49,242 nt of DNA from NCBI GenBank assembly GCA_017480545.1, contig JAFVAI010000035.1, forward strand, positions 1 to 49,242, read 5' to 3'. The translations under genes were made by a program, and so were the position numbers. This document shows positions 1-7,727 of this stretch, in pieces. Within the stretch, counting starts at the first letter, position 1. Each line of letters opens with the position of its first letter. Below the pieces are notes generated by a model that ran no database searches, had not been told where the DNA came from, and saw only the letters and a list, made by a program, of their open reading frames with translations. The DNA comes from Schwartzia sp. (in: firmicutes) (GTDB taxonomy: Bacteria > Bacillota > Negativicutes > Selenomonadales > Selenomonadaceae).

Positions 1-20
1 GAATAGCTACTTGCAGTAGG

Positions 21-132
21 GCTTTTAGCTGACTTTTAGTCAGGCACATGAAGACGGCTTCAGCCGGAATCGCGCCTTTCAGGCGCGGGGGTGGACTTCA
101 GTCCACTCAACCCACCGGCTTTCAGCCGGTGG
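21..132. repeat. Array of five short hairpins (IS200/IS605 right-end-like)
   Basis: Five consecutive perfect hairpins lie at 29-43, 55-66, 71-87, 91-106 and 112-132. All have tiny loops built on the same TTCA/TTTCA/TTTTA theme, with stems of 5 to 9 bp. No gene is visible here. Strings of such hairpins are characteristic of the right end of IS200/IS605-type (TnpB) elements, where they form part of the end structure and of the TnpB-associated RNA. The transposase gene would lie left of the window, so the assignment is an inference from structure only. Confidence 0.5.
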
Positions 133-320
133 TCGTTTAGTCTTGGAAAGATTTGGTGACAAAATTGCCGCACGGAAGGGAAAATTCCTGACGTACGGCA
201 ATTCTTTTGACGATTTTTGAAGAACGGGCTCTATTTTTCGGAAATGTATTGACATCTTGGGGACGTGATGTTAATATGACGTTGTCAGCAACAGGCTGGC
301 GCGTTGAAAATTGAATAGAC

Positions 321-475
321 ATTGGATTGGGTGTCGAAGACTTAATAGAAAAGCCGGTTGAAGGCCGGCGCGGTCCCGCCACTGTAACAGCGAGCGAGTC
401 TGCAATTCGTCACTGGGGCGAAGCCTTGGGAAGACGCAGACGAGCGATGAACTGGAGCCAGGAGAACTGCCCAAT
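321..475 (+). promoter_or_regulatory. Cobalamin (B12) riboswitch aptamer
   Basis: The B12 box (AGCCAGGAGAACTGCC, 456-471) and the conserved core GCGCGGTCCCGCCACTGTAA (near 369-388) are both present. They are preceded by a GGTGTCGAAGACTTAATAG-type segment. ATTGG (321-325) and CCAAT (471-475) can close the P1 stem. The aptamer senses cobalamin and normally represses the genes behind it. The first genes downstream are a small protein (827) and the cobalt chelatase CbiK (1220), which fits feedback control of corrin or metal-tetrapyrrole metabolism. Confidence 0.93.
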
Positions 476-575
476 CGACGATCGCCGTTAGGACCTGCGA
501 GAGATGGGGAAGGGGATTTTGCGAAGTGCTTTGATGAGGGCCGGTTGCCGGATACCTCTTCTTGCGCGATATTTG

Positions 576-607
576 GCTCTTTTCCATGACGGGGAAGAGC
601 TTTTCTT
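576..607 (+). terminator. Rho-independent terminator of the riboswitch leader
   Basis: GCTCTTTTCC (576-585) pairs with GGGGAAGAGC (591-600) across a 5-base loop and is followed by TTTTCTT. It lies about 100 bases after the B12 box, as expected for a transcriptional expression platform. I could not identify the competing antiterminator. Confidence 0.7.
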
Positions 608-826
608 ATGTTTGGGCGGCGGTCATGGAATCGGCGGAAGGTTTTCTCCATGGTTTCAGCTCTATGGAGAAACATTGCTCATACATTTTTCCGGCGCCGC
701 GATTGCGGCGGGCCTCCGATGCGGATATCGGCGGCCTCCTTTTTTCAGCGACGCTTTTGGGCTCACAGAGCCCGAAAGCGCAAAGATAGAATTTGCCGAT
801 AGGCGGGAAAGAAAGGTGGAGTTTTT
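608..826 (+). other. Non-coding structured leader between riboswitch and first gene
   Basis: I see no convincing gene in this stretch. It holds three further hairpins. One is at 641-673 (arms reading CTCCAT/ATGGAG). One is at 712-735 (GCCTCCGAT/ATCGGCGGC, one mismatch), followed by a T-run at 740-745 so that it looks like a second terminator. The third is a 13-bp hairpin with a 3-base loop at 752-780. It may be an extended leader or the remains of a deleted gene. Confidence 0.5.
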
Positions 827-1192
827 GTGAGCGCAAACAAAAGCAAGATTTTGGAGCCATTGAAGATGCCAAAGGCAACGAGCCCGGCTTCTCGCGGCGT
901 CGAAGAGGAATGGTGCGCGGATCCGACTCTTTCGACGGTGGAATTGACGCCGCTGGAAGCGAGGCTCGCTGCGAAAAGTCCGGAACTCTCGGAGGGGCTA
1001 TCGAAGCTTCGCAAGGCAATCGGGGAAGAAGAGTACGCGAAACATATCGCGGAACTGCCGAATCTTACGCGGAACGAGCAGACGCTTTTGGTGGTGGCGA
1101 GGAGCTTCATGCAGCGTTCGCTGTTGGAGCGGGATTATATCCCGAAGTTCAAGGAGGCTTTCGGCGTGGCGAATGTCCGCGTCGTGGCATAA
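827..1192 (+). CDS. Small protein with a DnaA-N-like profile, function unknown
   Basis: A 121-residue soluble protein with no signal peptide or membrane segment. It begins at GTG with an AAGGTGGA ribosome site just upstream. The first 40 residues look disordered. The rest resembles the N-terminal domain of DnaA: a helix, then a LLVVARSF strand, a helix carrying RSLLERDYIP, and a terminal VRVV strand. That domain mediates protein contacts in DnaA, but no AAA+ or DNA-binding domain follows here. The resemblance is by eye only and could be chance. The gene lies between a cobalamin riboswitch and cbiK, 27 bases from cbiK with no terminator between, so the two are probably cotranscribed. I do not recognise a named family. 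Confidence 0.7.
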   Translation: MSANKSKILEPLKMPKATSPASRGVEEEWCADPTLSTVELTPLEARLAAKSPELSEGLSKLRKAIGEEEYAKHIAELPNLTRNEQTLLVVARSFMQRSLLERDYIPKFKEAFGVANVRVVA

Positions 1193-1219
1193 TATTAAAA
1201 AAGAGGAGAGGTTTTTAGC

Positions 1220-2227
1220 ATGAGAAAGTCATGGAAGAATCTTTTGGCGGCATCGTTGGCCTGCACGACCTTGGTCGGTTTCTCGGCGACGGCTTCGGCG
1301 GCGTACGCGCTGAACGAGGAGGTCAAGGCGCCGACGCCCGCGCTGAAGCAGGCGGCGCAGATTGGCGTGATGTGCCATGAGACACCGGAGCTGCAAAACT
1401 TGGGGAACAAGGACGCGATTGTCGTCATGAGCTTCGGCACGACGTACAAGGAGACGCGCGCGAAGACCATCGAGGCGACGGTGGCGGACATTCAGGCGGC
1501 GCATCCGGGCACGAAAGTGGTAACGGCGTTCACGTCCCATATCATCATCGACCGCATCCAAGCGAAGGAGGGCATCAAGTACCCGACGCCGGAGGAAGCG
1601 CTAGAGCAGCTCAAAGAGGAAGGCTACACTCGTGTCGCGCTGACATCGCTCGACGTGATCCCGGGCATGGAATATGCGTATGATACGGCAGTGTTCAACT
1701 TGTACAAGACGCAGTTCAAGAAAATGACGATGGGCGAGCCGCTGATGTACTGGATGGGACAGGAAGAGCAGCGCGACGATGTGCTCGATTTCGTCAACGC
1801 ATTGAAATATGAGCTGAAGGACGCGAAGCTCGCGAAGGACGAGGCCGTGCTCTTCATGGCGCATGGCACACCGCATCCGGCAAACGCGTACTATCCGGTC
1901 ATCAACAGCCGTTTCCACCTGACGACGCCGCCGATGCGGAACGCTTACGTTTACACGGTCGAGGGATGGCCGAACTTGGACAACGCGATTCATCGCCTGA
2001 AGAGGAAAGGCTTCAAGAAGGTGCTGCTTGTGCCGATCATGATGGTGGCGGGCGACCACGCGACCAACGATATGGCGGGCAACGAGCCGGATTCGCACAA
2101 GTCGATTCTGGAGAAGGAAGGCTTCAAGGTTCGCACATATCTGCACGGCTTGGGAGAGAACCCCGAGATCCGCAAGCTGTTCGTGGCGCGCGCCAACGAG
2201 GCTTGGGACGTGCTGCAGGCAAAATAA
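1220..2227 (+). CDS. cbiK: Exported sirohydrochlorin cobaltochelatase (CbiK type)
   Basis: A 335-residue protein of the anaerobic cobaltochelatase family, which inserts Co2+ into sirohydrochlorin in the oxygen-independent cobalamin pathway. Residues 1 to about 28 form a classical signal peptide: a KSWK basic start, a hydrophobic core and an ASA-type cleavage site. The mature protein should therefore be periplasmic. The two metal-binding histidine regions of the family are visible as AHGTPHPAN and GDHATNDMAG, and the N-terminal VMSFGTTYKETR motif is typical. Start: ATG after AAGAGGAGAGG. Exported CbiK proteins are known from Desulfovibrio, where a role in haem or metal handling rather than cobalamin synthesis has been discussed. 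Control by the upstream riboswitch is likely. A terminator follows at 2248. Confidence 0.93.
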   Translation: MRKSWKNLLAASLACTTLVGFSATASAAYALNEEVKAPTPALKQAAQIGVMCHETPELQNLGNKDAIVVMSFGTTYKETRAKTIEATVADIQAAHPGTKVVTAFTSHIIIDRIQAKEGIKYPTPEEALEQLKEEGYTRVALTSLDVIPGMEYAYDTAVFNLYKTQFKKMTMGEPLMYWMGQEEQRDDVLDFVNALKYELKDAKLAKDEAVLFMAHGTPHPANAYYPVINSRFHLTTPPMRNAYVYTVEGWPNLDNAIHRLKRKGFKKVLLVPIMMVAGDHATNDMAGNEPDSHKSILEKEGFKVRTYLHGLGENPEIRKLFVARANEAWDVLQAK

Positions 2228-2247
2228 CTTTTGAAGGTTGAGAGAGG

Positions 2248-2284
2248 AGAGCTGCCGACAGAGTTTTCTGCGGCGGCTCTTTTT
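2248..2284 (+). terminator. Terminator after cbiK
   Basis: AGAGCTGCCG (2248-2257) pairs with CGGCGGCTCT (2271-2280) with one G-T pair, followed by TTTT. It lies in the short gap before the CobN-like gene. It argues that translation of that gene starts at 2300 rather than further upstream. Confidence 0.75.
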
Positions 2285-2299
2285 GCACGAGGGAACGAT

Positions 2300-3385
2300 A
2301 TGGAACGACAGAGAGCGGAGTATTTGCAGCCGCCGATGCGGATGGCGGGAAGCTTTGGCAGCCTTGCGGAGTTGGAATATGTGTTGACCGCATATTTCCA
2401 TTTGCGCGTGATCGAGCCTTGGGATTTGGAAACGATCAAGGCGAAGGTCAGAAGGCAGGCGGCGGTTTGCCATTTTTCCGACGATTGGTCGGAGGACTGG
2501 GAGTTTGACGCTTACGCGGCGGCGCTTTATCGTACAGTTTGCGAACTGAAACACAGCCCAATTCGCGTGGGGCTTGCGGGCGCACCGTTTGCGACGGCCG
2601 AGGCGCGGGTTGAATATTTGGCGTTGCTGGCCCATGAGGGTTGCGGAGAGCTCGGCGCGTTGCTCCGTTTTTTGGCATCCGAGGCCGGATATACTCCGGA
2701 GGAACTTTGCGAGCATCCGGGACTGATGACGGAAGGGCAGCAAACTTACGGGCAGTGCTATGACGCACTGTTGGATCAGGTACGCGCGCTTCTCGCCATC
2801 ATGGATGCGGCCGGCTTTTCTTCTGCGTCTGCCATTGCGGCGGCGGAGTCGGAGGCAGGACAGGCCGATCGCGTAGGGCTTGCGGCGATTCTCTCGCGTG
2901 TGGCGTATGCGGCATCGACGAGGCTCGCGGCAGAGGCGGAACCGTCGCTTCGTTGCGTTTGGCCGCGCCGGACGCGGGTGCTGTCCGAGGACGCGGAGGA
3001 GATCCGGCGGCGGTTCCGGAGCGAGGCGATGAATCCGCTCTTCATTGAGGGCATGGCGTCTTACGGACGGCGCGGAGCGATGGCGCTTTCGGCGTATGTA
3101 GCGCGAAGCTGCCAGTGGGACGCTCTTTGCCAAGGCTTGGAAACATGGATGTACGAGGCTTTGGCACGGACCTACGCGCTTCATCCCGGGGTGCAAAGTT
3201 GGATGCGCGAGGCGTGTCCGGGCGCGCTCCGGCATCTGACCGGGAGCCTGTTGGCGGCGGCGCACAGCGCGCGCTGGCATGCGAGCCTGAAAACGCGCAC
3301 GGAACTTTTATGGCTGTACCGCTCGCTGGAAAAGCCGCAAAGAGCGCGACGCGAAAGACTGGTTTCCACGTTGGGACAAGCATGA
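2300..3385 (+). CDS. Free-standing protein resembling the C-terminal third of CobN
   Basis: A 361-residue protein with no signal peptide. Residues near 85-105 (CELKHSPIRVGLAG) recall the CobN CELK..QIRDGLH segment. The C-terminal 120 residues follow the end of CobN closely: NPLFIEGMASYGRRGA, then a WDA segment, ETWMYEALARTYAL and a tryptophan-rich terminus. Full-length CobN/BchH-type subunits are about 1,200 residues; the first 800 are absent here. The ATG at 2300 has GAGGGA just upstream; an in-frame TTG at 2231 would place the start before a terminator. The neighbour is CbiK, so a role in metal-tetrapyrrole handling is plausible, but a catalytic role is unproven. It could be a decayed remnant, although the frame is fully open and well started. 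Confidence 0.75.
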   Translation: MERQRAEYLQPPMRMAGSFGSLAELEYVLTAYFHLRVIEPWDLETIKAKVRRQAAVCHFSDDWSEDWEFDAYAAALYRTVCELKHSPIRVGLAGAPFATAEARVEYLALLAHEGCGELGALLRFLASEAGYTPEELCEHPGLMTEGQQTYGQCYDALLDQVRALLAIMDAAGFSSASAIAAAESEAGQADRVGLAAILSRVAYAASTRLAAEAEPSLRCVWPRRTRVLSEDAEEIRRRFRSEAMNPLFIEGMASYGRRGAMALSAYVARSCQWDALCQGLETWMYEALARTYALHPGVQSWMREACPGALRHLTGSLLAAAHSARWHASLKTRTELLWLYRSLEKPQRARRERLVSTLGQA

Positions 3386-3393
3386 AAAAACGC

Positions 3394-3444
3394 AAAACGG
3401 GGTTGCCGCAAGAAGATTTTTCCTGTGGCAGCCCCGTTTTTTTT
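3394..3444 (+). terminator. Terminator after the CobN-like gene
   Basis: A 17-bp stem with two wobble pairs (3394-3410 with 3424-3440) is followed by a run of eight T. It closes the cobalamin-linked region and faces the convergent ATPase gene. Confidence 0.88.
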
Positions 3445-3540
3445 ATAGACTTTCGGATTGCGTGACCACTCCATGTCATAACGTTGTCGCGCGAGCGACA
3501 GAAAGTATGTTTTGCGGGTGCTTTCTTGCGGTGTGTTTTC

Positions 3541-3589
3541 ATCATAAAAAATTTGAGGTAAGAATTTCTTACCTCAAATTTTTTATGAT
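3541..3589. repeat. Perfect 24-bp inverted repeat with 1-base centre
   Basis: 3541-3564 is the exact reverse complement of 3566-3589, with one T at 3565. The arms are AT-rich at the outside (AAAAAATTT) and carry GAGGTAAGAA inside. It lies 32 bases after the stop of the - strand ATPase gene. It would form a cruciform or a very stable RNA hairpin and could end transcription from either side. A footprint of a mobile element is another possibility. Confidence 0.85.
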
Positions 3590-3621
3590 GCGTGAAAGCC
3601 CGGTTGCAATGCTTTTTGAAA

Positions 3622-5286
3622 TCAGCCTTTGAACAGTGTGCCGAAGAGGCCGCGCGCGAGGCTGGCGCCGAGATTTCCTCCGAGGCTCTTGCCGAAGGAA
3701 CCGCCCGCGCTGGCGCCGAGGCTCTTGCCGACGGCGCGGCCTACTGTGCCGAGGACGCTGTTGCCGACGGATTTGATGGCTTGGTTCTTCGCGCGTTCCG
3801 CAGCGGCGGCCTGTTTTTCCGCTTCTCTTTGCAGACGCGCTTCTTCCTTCGCCTGTTCGCGGGCGATGCGCGCTTCCTCTTTTGCCTGCTCTTTCGCGAG
3901 GCGGGCATTTTCTTTTGCCTGCTCCTTCGCGAGACGCGCGTCTTCTTTTGCCTGCTCCGCTTCGGCGGCGGCGCGTTCGCGGGCGGCCGCTTCCTCCTGC
4001 CCGTGGCGCATCAGGAATTCATAAGCGGAATCGGAGTCGTAGCTTTCCGCGTATTTTCCGTAGAGCATACTGCCCTTGATGGCTTGGTCGCGTTGGTTCT
4101 CGGTGATGCCGCCCATGCTGCACTGGGGCGGCAGGATTGAAACCTTTTGCGCCATGCCTGGCACGCCGTCCTCGCCGAGGAACGAGACGAGCGCCTTGCC
4201 AGTGCCGAGGGCCTGAATGACCTCCACGGCATCGAAGGAGGGATTCTCACGGAAGGAAGCCGCCGCAGCTTTGACCGATTTTTGCTCGGCGGGGGTATAA
4301 GCGCGGAGACCATGCTGGATTTTGTTGCCGAGCTGGGCGAGGACGCCGTCGGGAATGTCGCGCGGGTTCTGTGTGCAGAAATAGACACCGACGCCCTTCG
4401 AGCGAATCAGCTTCACGACTTGTTCAATCTTGTCGAGCAACGCCTTTGAGGCACCGTCGAACAGAAGATGCGCCTCGTCGAAGAAAAAGACCATCTTCGG
4501 TTTCGGCATATCGCCGACTTCGGGCAGTGTCTCGAAGAGCTCGGACAGCATCCAGAGCAGGAACGTCGAGTACAGTTTGCCGTTCCCGATGAGGCTCTCG
4601 CTGTCGAGAATGTTGATCATGCCTTTGCCCATGTCCTGTGCCATCCAGTCGTGGATGTTCAGCGCGGGTTCGCCGAAGAAGACGTCGCCGCCAGCCAGCT
4701 CCAGAGCGACAATCGCGCGCTGGATCGCGGAAAGCGATGCCGCGCTCATTTTGCCGTAATCCGGCTCGAAGTCGGCGCGGTGCTCCTGGATATAATTGAT
4801 GCAGGCTTTGATGTCTTTCGTGTCAATCAAGAGGAGATTGTTGTCGTCGGCAATCTTGAAGATGATGTTGAGGAGCGCGCTTTGCAGGTCGTTCAGTTCC
4901 AAAATGCGCGCGAGGAGCATCGGACCGATTTCCGAGACGGTGGTGCGGAGCGGGATACCTTTTTTCCCGAAAATGTCCCAAAGCGTCACGGGGCAGCCCT
5001 TATAGGAGAAGCCCGCCTCCGCGAGGCCGAATTTTGCGATGCGCTTCTGCATATCCTCGCTGTCCGTGCCCGGGCAGAGCATCCCGGCGATGTCGCCCTT
5101 CACATCCGCCATGAAAACGGGAACACCCATTTCACTGAAGGATTCCGCCATCACTTTCAGTGTGATGGTCTTGCCGGTGCCGGTAGCCCCGGCGACCAGT
5201 CCGTGGCGATTGGCCATCTTGGGAAGAATGCAGATGTTTTCGCCCTGTTCGTTTTGTGCAATCCAAATTTTTCCGTCCTTTAACAT
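3622..5286 (-). CDS. HerA-like ATPase, DUF853/YjgR family
   Basis: A 554-residue cytosolic protein of the HerA/FtsK superfamily of P-loop ATPases. Walker A is GATGTGKT near residue 35 and Walker B is MVFFFDEAHLLF near residue 280. A CTQNPRDIP motif and an arginine-rich GLRAYTP segment are typical of the family. After residue 430 comes a charged helix made of about four 11-residue units (KEQAKENARLA type), then a glycine-rich tail (SLGASAGGSFGKSLGG). Start: ATG at 5286 with AGGAGG 6 bases upstream; an in-frame ATG at 5334 lacks a ribosome site. The biochemical role of this family is not established. It is divergent from mreB and ends at the palindrome. Confidence 0.92.
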   Translation of the reverse strand: MLKDGKIWIAQNEQGENICILPKMANRHGLVAGATGTGKTITLKVMAESFSEMGVPVFMADVKGDIAGMLCPGTDSEDMQKRIAKFGLAEAGFSYKGCPVTLWDIFGKKGIPLRTTVSEIGPMLLARILELNDLQSALLNIIFKIADDNNLLLIDTKDIKACINYIQEHRADFEPDYGKMSAASLSAIQRAIVALELAGGDVFFGEPALNIHDWMAQDMGKGMINILDSESLIGNGKLYSTFLLWMLSELFETLPEVGDMPKPKMVFFFDEAHLLFDGASKALLDKIEQVVKLIRSKGVGVYFCTQNPRDIPDGVLAQLGNKIQHGLRAYTPAEQKSVKAAAASFRENPSFDAVEVIQALGTGKALVSFLGEDGVPGMAQKVSILPPQCSMGGITENQRDQAIKGSMLYGKYAESYDSDSAYEFLMRHGQEEAAARERAAAEAEQAKEDARLAKEQAKENARLAKEQAKEEARIAREQAKEEARLQREAEKQAAAAERAKNQAIKSVGNSVLGTVGRAVGKSLGASAGGSFGKSLGGNLGASLARGLFGTLFKG

Positions 5287-5338
5287 AAAAGCCTCCTTTA
5301 ATTCATGACGCAATCCGCGTCTGTTTTCAAACACGTAT

Positions 5339-5344
5339 ATTATA
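5339..5344 (-). promoter_or_regulatory. -10 box of the DUF853 ATPase gene
   Basis: Reading the - strand there is a perfect TATAAT about 50 bases upstream of the ATG at 5286. A clear -35 box is not evident. Confidence 0.5.
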
Positions 5345-5376
5345 TCAGAAAGTCATAAAATAAGCTATGAAAACCC

Positions 5377-5405
5377 TTGAATCATTTGTAGCCGCATGAT
5401 ACACT
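5377..5405 (+). promoter_or_regulatory. Promoter of the mreB-mrd-min cluster
   Basis: TTGAAT (5377-5382), a 17-base spacer and TACACT (5400-5405). The expected leader holds a hairpin at 5415-5438 (CGCGAAGAT/ATCTTTCGCG) before the ribosome site. Housekeeping sigma-70-type spacing is seen directly; activity is inferred. Confidence 0.55.
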
Positions 5406-5522
5406 ATTACAGCGCGCGAAGATGAAAAATCTTTCGCGGGGCGTTTTCTTGATGTAACATCTGTGGTAAAATAATTTGATTCTATAGATATGGGTGAATT
5501 GAGGAAGGAGCTTATTGGGGAA

Positions 5523-6560
5523 ATGTGGAGCATATTTGGCGGTTTTTCGCGTGATATGGGAATTGACCTCGGGACGGCGAATACGCTGGTGCATGTGAAA
5601 GGCAGGGGCATCGTCCTCCGCGAGCCGTCCGTGGTGGCGATAAAGAGCGACAACGGCGAGGTTCTGGCGGTCGGCGAGGAAGCGAAGCGCATGATTGGGC
5701 GTACGCCGGGCAATATTGTGGCCATTCGTCCGATGAAGGATGGCGTGATTGCCGATTTCGACGTGACGCAGGCGATGCTCAAGTATTTCATTCGCAAGGC
5801 GATGAACACAAAATCCTTTGTTCGTCCGCGGGTCGTGGTCGGTGTGCCGTCGGGCGTGACGGAAGTCGAGAAGCGCGCTGTCATCGATGCCGCGCAGCAG
5901 GCGGGCGCTCGCGAGGCGTATCTGATCGAGGAACCGATGGCGGCGGCAATCGGAGCGGGGCTTCCGGTGGAGGAAGCGACGGGCAGCATGGTCGTCGATA
6001 TCGGCGGAGGCACGACGGAAATCGCGGTCATTTCTCTCGGCGGCATCGTGACGAGCCGCTCCATCCGCATCGGCGGCGACGAACTGGATTCGTCCATCGT
6101 GCAGTATGTCAAGCGTATGTACAATTTGATGATCGGCGAGCGCACGGCGGAGGAAGTCAAGATGTCGATCGGTTCGGCGATCGTGGATCCGGCGACGGAG
6201 AAGGCGATGGACATTCGCGGCCGCGACCTCGTCAGCGGTCTGCCGAAGACGCTGAACATCAAGGCCAGCGAAGTGCGCGACGCGCTGAACGAGCCGATTT
6301 ACAAAATCATCGACGCGGTCAAAGGCACGCTGGAAAAAACGCCGCCGGAACTGGCGGCGGACGTGATGGATCACGGCATCATGATGACGGGCGGCGGCGC
6401 GCTCCTGAAGAATCTGGACAAGCTGCTTTCCCATGAAACGGGCATGCCGGTTCTGGTGGCGGAGGACGCGCTGTCCTGCGTGGGCGAAGGCACGGGCCGT
6501 TCCCTTGAGAATATCGAACTTTTGAAGCGCGTGGTTATGACGACGAAGAAGCTGAAATAA
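5523..6560 (+). CDS. mreB: Rod shape-determining protein MreB
   Basis: A 345-residue bacterial actin that polymerises under the inner membrane and positions the elongation machinery. The phosphate-binding motif GIDLGTANT occurs at the N-terminus, the second nucleotide motif is [13 protein letters not shown] near residue 155, and the adenosine motif MMTGGGALL is near residue 290. The length is usual for the family. I chose the ATG at 5523 (MWSIFGGF), which has AAGGAG about 12 bases upstream; the in-frame ATG at 5490 has no ribosome site. The stop adjoins the mreC start directly, so the genes are translationally coupled in the mreBCD-mrdA operon. Confidence 0.97.
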   Translation: MWSIFGGFSRDMGIDLGTANTLVHVKGRGIVLREPSVVAIKSDNGEVLAVGEEAKRMIGRTPGNIVAIRPMKDGVIADFDVTQAMLKYFIRKAMNTKSFVRPRVVVGVPSGVTEVEKRAVIDAAQQAGAREAYLIEEPMAAAIGAGLPVEEATGSMVVDIGGGTTEIAVISLGGIVTSRSIRIGGDELDSSIVQYVKRMYNLMIGERTAEEVKMSIGSAIVDPATEKAMDIRGRDLVSGLPKTLNIKASEVRDALNEPIYKIIDAVKGTLEKTPPELAADVMDHGIMMTGGGALLKNLDKLLSHETGMPVLVAEDALSCVGEGTGRSLENIELLKRVVMTTKKLK

Positions 6561-7727
6561 ATGAGCAAGGTTAAGCGGGAAGGCGAATCCGGCCGCACGG
6601 CGTGGCTTTTGATCTTTATTACGGTCAGCGTCTTCTGCATTGTTTTTTTCGCGGCGCGCGGACGCTTCCAGACGCCGTTTTCAAGCCCTGCGGTCATCAC
6701 GCTGCTTGCGCCGTTCCAACGCGCCGCGTCATGGGCGGGCGACCAAGTTCAAGGGTTGGTGGCGAATGTTTGGGACATTCTCACTGTGCACCAACAAAAT
6801 CAAATGCTCCGCAGTGAGGTGGAGCAGCTGCGTGTGCAGAATGTCAAAGCGAACGAGTACGTAGCGGAAAATATCCGGTTGCGTGAACTGTTGGGCTATA
6901 CGCAGTCGGCGACGCAGTTTGATTTGACGATGGCGCGGGTGATCGGCAGGGAGCCGTCGACGTGGACGCGTATGATTGTGATTGACCGCGGCACACAGCA
7001 TGGCGTTCGGAAAAATATGCCGGTGGTTACGGCGCGCGGCCTTGTCGGTACGGTGACGGAGGCAGGGCCGATTTCCTCGAAAGTGCAGTTGATTCTCGAT
7101 CCGCGGGCGGCGGCGGGCGCTTTGGTGCAACGGTCCCGAGTGGCCGGTGTTGTCAAAGGGACGCCGGACGATGCCATGCATCCGCGTTTGATCAACGTGC
7201 CGAAAAACCAGGATATGGCCGTCGGGGATATTGTCGTCACTTCCGGGTTTGGCGGGATTTACCCGAAAGGCATCATGATCGGCACGGTTGCCAATGTCAA
7301 GAACGACAGCAGCGGGCTTCTTCATTACGCGGTCATCGAACCGGCGGCGGATTTTCAGCGGCTGGAGGACGTGGCGGTGATTACGGCTTCCCGTGAGGCT
7401 CCTCCGGAACCCTTGCAACCGCCGGTGCAGACGCCGGGCACGGAAACCGACCCGAAAGCGGTGCTGGCGGCACAGGAAGAGGCCGCGCGGAGGGCGGCGC
7501 AGCCGCCGGCACCGGCAGCGCCCGCGCAGACGGCGAACCAAAGCCCGGCGACAGTGAACCCCAAAACATCGCCGACGGCACAGCCCGCCCAAACGCCGCC
7601 GACAACACCGCCCCCGCAGACGGGCGCGGCCGCGCAGCCTGCAGCGCCCGCCCCTGCCCGGCAGCCGGTACAGCCGCAAACACAGTCGACGGGCGCCAGT
7701 CAAAATGCAGCGGGTGCGAAGCAATGA
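6561..7727 (+). CDS. mreC: Rod shape-determining protein MreC with long Pro/Ala/Gln tail
   Basis: A 388-residue bitopic membrane protein that links MreB to the penicillin-binding proteins. One membrane helix lies at about residues 13-32, a coiled coil at about 65-105 (LRSEVEQLRVQNVKANEY), then the two beta-barrel domains up to about residue 275 (VIGREPSTWTR, GLVGTVTEAG, VVTSGFGGIYPKG). The last 110 residues are low-complexity Pro/Ala/Gln/Thr, well beyond the usual MreC length of about 280. Such a tail should sit outside the cytoplasmic membrane. It starts right after mreB and overlaps mreD by 4 bases. Confidence 0.96.
   Translation: MSKVKREGESGRTAWLLIFITVSVFCIVFFAARGRFQTPFSSPAVITLLAPFQRAASWAGDQVQGLVANVWDILTVHQQNQMLRSEVEQLRVQNVKANEYVAENIRLRELLGYTQSATQFDLTMARVIGREPSTWTRMIVIDRGTQHGVRKNMPVVTARGLVGTVTEAGPISSKVQLILDPRAAAGALVQRSRVAGVVKGTPDDAMHPRLINVPKNQDMAVGDIVVTSGFGGIYPKGIMIGTVANVKNDSSGLLHYAVIEPAADFQRLEDVAVITASREAPPEPLQPPVQTPGTETDPKAVLAAQEEAARRAAQPPAPAAPAQTANQSPATVNPKTSPTAQPAQTPPTTPPPQTGAAAQPAAPAPARQPVQPQTQSTGASQNAAGAKQ

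Noticed and set aside
504..830. Open frame of about 108 codons within the riboswitch leader
   Set aside because: It runs through two terminator-like hairpins, has no ribosome site and shows no protein-like composition; the region is better read as leader.
1601..3280. Very long - strand open frame opposite cbiK and the CobN-like gene
   Set aside because: Arginine/histidine-rich shadow of GC-rich + strand genes; no ribosome site or domain.
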